From Rotaria sordida (lineage: Eukaryota > Rotifera > Eurotatoria > Philodinida > Philodinidae), in assembly GCA_905250125.1 (NCBI GenBank), contig CAJNOL010001047.1, positions 1-64,000 on the forward strand: 64,000 nucleotides of DNA, written 5' to 3'. The translations under genes and the position numbers were made by a program. The notes under the pieces were generated by a model, which saw only the letters and a program-made list of their open reading frames with translations, was not told where the DNA came from and searched no databases. This document shows positions 58,572-64,000 of the stretch, piece after piece (the first letter of the stretch is position 1; each line of letters opens with the position of its first letter).

Positions 58572-60803
58572 CATGATAACCGTTTAAGGGTACCCCTCCT
58601 CTTTTTTGAACATATCCAGTTCTCAACAAGAGTAAGATCAATCGAGCTGAAACTTTCACCACATCTAGAGCATAGAAAATGATGAGAATCGGCCCCAATA
58701 TGACTCCTCTCTAAGTTTGTCCGATAGGTGTGAAAATTTTACCACAGATACTTGTAAGTGTCCTCTAGAGGTGTTTTTGATCGTTGCCAATTCTGACTAT
58801 TTTTTGCAGACTTACAGGATTTTCAATGTCATGAATTGACTTGCCAGGAAGGAGACGCCAGTATTTTTTGAATAAACCAAAAAGAAAGCGAGATTTTTAA
58901 AAATCCTTGAAAACATCTCTGAGATATTGTCTCAGCTACATAGCTGCCACCTTTTCTACTTTTTGAAGTTTTTTCTGTCGTTTCTGCTGTTTTTGATACG
59001 GCATTATTTACTATTTCAATCAACATTTTTCATCTGAAATACTTTTGTTTCCATAATTATTTAAAAAACCGTATCAAAAGCTACTGATATTTTTATGCTA
59101 TTCTAATTCTTTCTATTTGATACAGATAATTTTTACTTTCTACTGACTACAAACAACTACCAACCTATATATTAGGCTTTAAATCAATTTTTTACATATG
59201 GTTTTCTATTGTATTTTAATTACTCATGTAATTCATATACATCAATATATACATTCTTTAGTTTGTTTACTCAATGAACATGAATAATTAATATAATTAG
59301 TGAGAGGAAGGGAACACAAAAAATAGCTCTAGATGATAATGACAGCTCGACTAGCCAAGTAGGTATTAACAAAACAGTGGTAGTTGCTGAAGTAATAATT
59401 ATGTCATCAGGAGTTAAACCAAAAAACAGAATTTGAATAGAGTTATCTTCAACAGAGAATAGTTCAAAGTCGTCGAATATTAATGATCTTTAAAAGAATA
59501 TAAATTTGATCCGTCTCAACTAACATTTATCGTTCGTCATCAATAATTTTCTGAACATTGCTAATAAAAAGCTAATATTGATAATCCTATGAACAATAAG
59601 AAACAAAAAAATTTTATATGCTACAATTTAATCAACAATTATTTTGAATTTCTCCTTATCATATACTGTAATGGATAAATAGTTATTAGGTAAAAAAGAT
59701 TTGTCAAAAGCTCTTAAATCAGATGAAGAATACTCTTTAAAAAGAAAACGTGTTCAAAGATTCTGTCTATTTGTTGATTAGTTGTGTTTTGTGATGCCAC
59801 ACAATGCAAGTGATTAGTATACTGAGACTAAATTTTAAAACTAACGGGTAGCTCGTAATAAAAGAGAGTCTCAGTATTTTGTTAACATCTTAAGTGTTAT
59901 CTTATCGCTCACGCTTTATTTTTTTATCAAAAGATTCACCGTCTTGTTCTACAGAATTTGGTATATTTCGCTGTAAAAAACACTTATCTCTCTTTCAACA
60001 TCATCATGAGTTAAAATAAGCATTACATAGAACTTTCAAAGTCTTCCTTTTTTCAATTTTTTTCCAAAATATCCAGTATCTCAATTAATCCTGTTACTTT
60101 GGGTATAATTTGTTCGTCACTCAAGAGATAAATTGGTTCATTTCAATCAACTTACCAAAGGCAATTTATTTTATTTCTGAATAAAGAATATGGCACGACC
60201 AATGATAATTAGACTAATCTAAGGACTGGATGTTTTCGGAAAAAATAGGGATTTTGAAAGTTGTGTGTAGTGCTGTTTTTAAATCGTGGTGATGTCGAAA
60301 GAGAAAGAAATAAGCATTTTTACAACGAAATACGCAATTTGTGCAGAAGCAGATGGTAAATCTTTTGATAAAAAAATAAAGTGTGAGCGATAAGATAACG
60401 CTTAAGATGTTAACAAACTACTGAGACTCTCTTTTATTACGAGCTACCCGTTAGTTTCATATTATAAACATACTTTCTACTATCTTTCTGCTTTTCTGAC
60501 TTCAAAAGGTGGTAGCACTGCTCAGCTACTACCTAACAAAATTTCAGCCTTATATGATGAAAATCGATGGGAGTCAAAATGGGATCCGATGGAAACCTTT
60601 GAAAACAGACAGTTTTCTCAGAATATCCTTAAAAACACGCTTTTCAACTAATTCCTCGAACATGAGTCTCATCATTTTCTGTGCTCTAAATGTGGTAAAA
60701 GTTTCAGTTCGATTGGCCTTAATCTCGTTGAGAACTGGATATGATCAAACAAGAGGAGGATACCCTTAACTAAAACAACTATAAGGTCATCATGATAATC
60801 TCG
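58572..60803. repeat. Long foldback with arms of about 125 bp
   Basis: Arms at about 58572-58692 and 60668-60803 are diverged reverse complements (shared words TTGAGAACTGGATATG and ATCATTTTCT-TGCTCTA). About 2 kb lies between them, including the nested MITE at 59838-60457. No transposase frame is seen inside. Confidence 0.6.
59838..60457. mobile_element. 620-bp MITE-like element with ~98-bp inverted ends
   Basis: The left end starts AAACTAACGGGTAGCTCG and the right end is its reverse complement; the arms match with few differences through GTTAACATCTTAAG and TTATCTTATCGCTCAC to TATCAAAAGATT. There is no coding frame. Target duplications are not clear. It is nested in the larger foldback at 58572-60803. 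Confidence 0.7.
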
Positions 60804-61108
60804 CGTCCAATTTTGAAGCATTGAATTGTCGCTGTTTTCTTAAATAGATGGCTTAACATAATAACTCGAAAGTAGAGTAATGCGTGAGAATAAAATATAG
60901 AAATAAAAAGCTACGCAAACGCGAACAGAAATTATTAATAGACGGAAAAGATGAAAGAATCTTGTGGCTAGAAGAAAAAAAAACGTCGTTTGAACGTGTT
61001 TAATGTTCATGAATTCATCAAAATTGTTTTTTTTGTCCTGAGATAGTTTGTCTGTTGTGTGGATCGTTCAGAGTTGTGTCACTGAACAAGTTGCATCATC
61101 CAATCATC
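60804..61108. other. Gene-free flank
   Basis: AT-rich with nothing recognised, up to the 8-bp target duplication CAATCATC at 61101-61108. Confidence 0.4.
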
Positions 61109-61328
61109 CAAGGGGGCAAAAGCGGATCCTAGATCCTTGGATCCTAGTGGCTCCTGTGGATCCTGATGGATCCTGTTGGATCCTGATGGATCCTGATGGA
61201 TCCTGTTGGATCCTAATGGATCCTGTTGGATCCTAATGGATCCTGTTGGATCCTAATGGATCCTGTTGGATCCTAATGGATCCTGTTGGATCCTAATGGA
61301 TCCTGTTGGATCCGCTTTTCCCCCCTTG
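61109..61328. mobile_element. hAT-like MITE with GGATCC minisatellite interior
   Basis: Ends CAAGGGGGCAAAAGCGGAT (61109) and its reversed partner CAAGGGGGGAAAAGCGGAT (ending 61328) match in all but one base. Both flanks carry CAATCATC (61101-61108 and 61329-61336), a perfect 8-bp target duplication. An 8-bp duplication with CA-GGG-type ends fits the hAT superfamily. The interior is almost entirely GGATCCTGTTGGATCCTAAT-type tandem units (61123-61316). There is no coding frame, so it would need a transposase from elsewhere. Confidence 0.8.
61123..61316. repeat. GGATCC minisatellite (10/20-bp unit)
   Basis: About 18 copies of GGATCCTNNT. In the right two-thirds they alternate TGTT and TAAT linkers, making a 20-bp higher-order unit. 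The first copies are irregular. The array fills the MITE from end to end. Confidence 0.85.
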
Positions 61329-61484
61329 CAATCATCACTGATGATCGCTCAACACATGCCTTTGATTCTGATGAACCTGTAGTGTGATAAAGAGATGCCG
61401 AGCTTTTTCTGACATTTTATTCGGAAAAATCAATTTTTTTTATAAAGAACATGAAATTTATCCGTTGCTTCATTTGTATGCTCT

Positions 61485-62693
61485 TTAATACGATTCATCA
61501 TCATCGCGTCGATACTCCTTGAATTTGCTGTTACTTTCTATAATATACGATCCATAGAGTATCGGGTCGTATTTCAGAGTTCCTCCTGCAGTCGGTATTG
61601 GTACAATGGGTGTTGAACAGCACGGTTCCAAAAAGAATGGAATTGAAAAACGTTCTTCTTTCAGTAACTTAACTCGATGCTTTACTGCCTTCAAACATCC
61701 ATTTGTCCATCGTTCTAAACATCTACCGGTGTTTACAACCAAAGCGTACGGTACGACCGGCACATCAGCCCATGTACCATTTTCTAACTGAATTTGTAGG
61801 CCACCAACATCATGTTGATACAAAATCGTAAGTAGACACCCATCGCAGTGCTCTTCACACGACAAAGGTTCACCATCATCAGCACCTATCGATACAGGAG
61901 TTGGATTGTCTAGTTGTGGATAGTAATTGAGACGAAAGGTAGAAACAGTTCCAGCACCACCGGATGAACGATCATCGAGGAATTTATCAAAATAGGAAGC
62001 GTCCAAGTCAAAGGCACGTGCCACTGCACGCAATAATTCGAGTGAAATATGCCCTGCAAAAAAAAAATATTCCGTTTGTTTCAAGAGACTTCTGTAATTT
62101 TGAGGGTTTTTTAAACAATTACAGTGTATTTAATACCTGACATCGTAGACTTTGCTGTTTTCCAAAAGTTATACGCAAAATGAAAATAAATATTAGGTTT
62201 ATCATCAGATTTTTAGAGTTTTCATCTTTTCAAATTTTCTCTTTGTCATGATGAATGCAGCCGTCAAAACTTTGAACTTACACATTTCATCCCAATATTG
62301 AGTCAATACTCCATGCATTGAATATTGATTCAGTTCGTGTAATGGGTTACCGTTTTTAACAAGTTCATGTTCTGGATTCATATATGGTGAAGATAAATCT
62401 AGGCCCTCTTTTCCATTGACTGATGATGGAAAATAACCACGATACTGATTCGAATTCGATGGATTCCATTTATGCACAGCATAACGTTGTTTTTCTTCTG
62501 ATGATTGAGCAAAGAAACGTCGAGCTTCAATGATCAATTTATCAAACAGTCGCTCATCGATTCCATGACCAATCATTTGGAAGAACCCTACCGTTTCACA
62601 AGCACGACGAATCGCTTGAGATACATCGAATTTCGCCTGTTCGTTAGATGATGACACTAATGGAGAAACGTCAATAACGGGAATAAGACTCAT
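61485..62693 (-). CDS. 2-oxoglutarate/Fe(II)-dependent dioxygenase (IPNS-like family)
   Basis: Three exons (62693-62282, 62154-62137, 62053-61485) give 332 aa. The N-terminal DIOX_N part runs from IPVIDVSPLVSSS through GFFQMIGHGIDERLFD and NQYRGYFPS. The catalytic domain has HxD at His212-Asp214 (EEHCDGC), the distal His269 (VKHRV) and RFS (Arg278, Ser280) for 2-oxoglutarate. All key residues are present. The middle exon is only 18 nt; with it the product reads EMSKSTMSGHIS and stays in frame. I chose the Met at 62693 because IPVID normally follows the start closely; an upstream in-frame Met at 62723 exists. The family oxidises small molecules in bacteria, fungi and plants; the substrate here is unknown. 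Confidence 0.85.
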
Positions 62694-62864
62694 GAATACG
62701 CTTGTATAATATAACTGATGCAAAAGAAGAAAGATAACGACACATTAGCTAACCAGTACTATTAGATAAGGAGACAATTTGGAAGCCAAAGTCAACACAG
62801 ATTCTTGTAATAAAACATAGAAAGGTAGTTGACGATTTTAGTCCATGCTGATCAATTTGGCCGT

Positions 62865-63065
62865 CGGAAACAAGCAAATTTCATTGAAACTGATCGGCAA
62901 GATGTGGGACAGTCATCGCATCCGGCAGCACAACACCAAAAAATCAACCAAACGTGAACACAGAATTTCGGATCGATATTTCTCCGGATTTTTCTGGTAA
63001 ATATTGACCGTCTTCCTTCAGAAAGAACAAGAAGTTGGTCGGAAGTCACTGAAAAAACCCGAAGA
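62865..63065. repeat. Diverged TTCCGG-type repeat, copy 3
   Basis: On the minus strand it reads TTTTTCAGTGACTTCC and TCCGGAGAAATA, as in the copy at 34440-34700, but with fewer intact TTCCGG words. It is inverted relative to that copy. Confidence 0.4.
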
Positions 63066-63183
63066 CTCTCCAGCTTCGAACACTACGTACAAGTTCTATT
63101 CATTTGTGATGTTTTCCTATAGAAATCAGTGCATATGTTATCTCCGCAGAAAACATTGCACGATAGGCACGACACACGTCGCT

Positions 63184-63300
63184 TGGGTGTGGGTGTATGG
63201 GCCCGTGGGTGCGTGCAGGTGCGGATGTGCACGTGAGTGATCACAAGATTGATATCCTCACGCACACCAACCCACACCCCATAGCCACACCCATACCATG
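63184..63300. repeat. Large telomere-like hairpin site
   Basis: GGGTGTGGGTGTATGGGCCC and further GTG-rich words, the spacer GTGATCACAAGATTGATATC, then CACACCAACCCACACCCC. Same architecture as at 38741-38860. Confidence 0.65.
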
Positions 63301-63574
63301 GTACATCTTACAACATATTTCTGTAAGCGAAAATAGGACATAGGTTTTGAATGGGCATATCAATAAACTTACCAAATAATGAAACAATAGTATGGACATT
63401 TATTTTATGCACCTAATATAATATCTGTTAACTACAAAAGCAGTGCGTGTATCGAAAGAAAATATCTAATAAATATTTTTTCATGGTAACGGATACGCTT
63501 TCGATATTATTAATACGTTTGGGATTAATTGTTGTTATAAATTATAATTAGTAAAAGTGACGGGACAAAATTGT

Positions 63575-63690
63575 GGATTAACAGCAGTTGACCGCCAGTC
63601 AATCGTCGGTTAACTGACGATTTTGATTAAAACCATTGGTCACCGATGGTTTTTTCAAAATCACCGATTACCGTCGGTTTTCATTTAAAA
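63575..63690. repeat. GTCGGTT/ACCGATGG-rich patch
   Basis: Repeated ACCGATGGTTTT, ACCGTCGGTTTT and TCGTCGGTTAAC words on both strands give several overlapping hairpins. It may be a small MITE or an old minisatellite; ends are not defined. Confidence 0.4.
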
Positions 63691-63786
63691 AAAGGGCGAC
63701 ATGAGTTGATACTATTGTATTAAGAAATGTTTTAATAAGTACAATACTCGTTGTAGTAAACTATTATAAATGAAATTTTTTATGAA

Positions 63787-64000
63787 ATGTTGATGTTTTG
63801 TTCTATTCAACTAACAGTTGTATTGACAGTAGTGATTGAAATATCTCGTGTTGAGGCTGTACCAATTGTTAATGAAGTAGTTGTTACTGATGAAAGATCC
63901 GAAATTCGAAATATCAAATGTCTAAAAAGTACAATCACTTATAGGTGATGATCCAAGTCCTGTAACATATTTATCCAATGGAATACATATTTTAATTCAA
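63787..64000 (+). CDS. Start of a secreted-protein gene (partial, runs off window)
   Basis: From the ATG at 63787 an exon reads MLMFCSIQLTVVLTVVIEIS followed by RVEAVPIVNE, a likely signal peptide. A GTAGTT donor after GAA (about 63867) and TTATAG before GTGATG (about 63944) would form a ~77-bp intron, after which GDDPSPVTYLSNGIHILIQ continues to the window end. Without splicing the frame stops at TAGGTGA. The protein is truncated by the window and I cannot assign a family. Confidence 0.45.

Larger units (their letters stand above)
62694..63786. other. Gene-free stretch with repeats
   Basis: Contains a diverged TTCCGG-type repeat, a large telomere-like hairpin and a GTCGGTT-rich patch. No gene supported. 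Confidence 0.5.

Overview
This window looks like bdelloid rotifer nuclear DNA. It is AT-rich, protein genes are small and separated by long gene-free stretches, and introns are short GT-AG types, many of about 50-80 bp. The gene content fits: an F-box/LRR-like gene and a decayed relative, a six-blade NHL propeller, a type II membrane protein with a Thr-rich stalk, and several metabolic genes of bacterial, fungal or plant type (CapA-like phosphatase, cupin, BAHD acyltransferase, 2OG-Fe(II) oxygenase, processive GT2). The assignment rests on this mixture and on TGTGGG-like G-rich tracts, the telomere repeat known from Adineta. A run of 100 Ns at 16864-16963 is an assembly gap.

Layout. 1-7907: a GC-rich TTCCGG repeat, then AT-rich DNA without a gene I can support. 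7908-16134: an apparently intact 8.2-kb CACTA-type DNA transposon. It carries a six-exon transposase gene on the minus strand (840 aa after splicing) and a divergent twelve-exon accessory gene on the plus strand (664 aa). The two start codons are only 41 bp apart and each is preceded by a splice acceptor. 18551-20087: CapA-like gene (-). 22339-23560: NHL protein (-). 24905-26249: decayed F-box gene (-). 27896-28810: GT2 membrane glycosyltransferase (-). 29299-31122: a 1.8-kb near-perfect palindrome. 35206-35742: cupin (-). 36371-38247: processive GT2 (+). 38741-39481: a telomere-like hairpin abutting a truncated mariner. 40690-42470: relic of a second, different Tnp2-type transposase. 44656-46014: BAHD acyltransferase (-). 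50701-50772: tRNA-like sequence. 52520-54056: Thr-rich-stalk membrane protein (+). 55575-57399: F-box gene (+). 58570-60805: nested foldbacks. 61109-61328: a hAT-like MITE filled with a GGATCC minisatellite and flanked by perfect 8-bp duplications. 61485-62693: 2OG oxygenase (-) with an 18-nt exon. 63787-64000: first part of a secreted-protein gene running off the window.

How things fit together. The host genes are independent units, not an operon or pathway: each has its own spacing and strand. Several encode secreted or membrane products. The mobile fraction is dominated by DNA elements with inverted ends (CACTA, mariner, hAT-like, foldbacks). At least nine short telomere-like sites occur, eight with G-rich and C-rich arms facing each other. 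I recognised no retrovirus-like, LTR or Polinton element with confidence.

The strongest candidates for something undescribed are the two-gene CACTA element with its compact divergent start region, the hAT-like MITE made of a restriction-site-like minisatellite, and the family of telomere-like hairpins.
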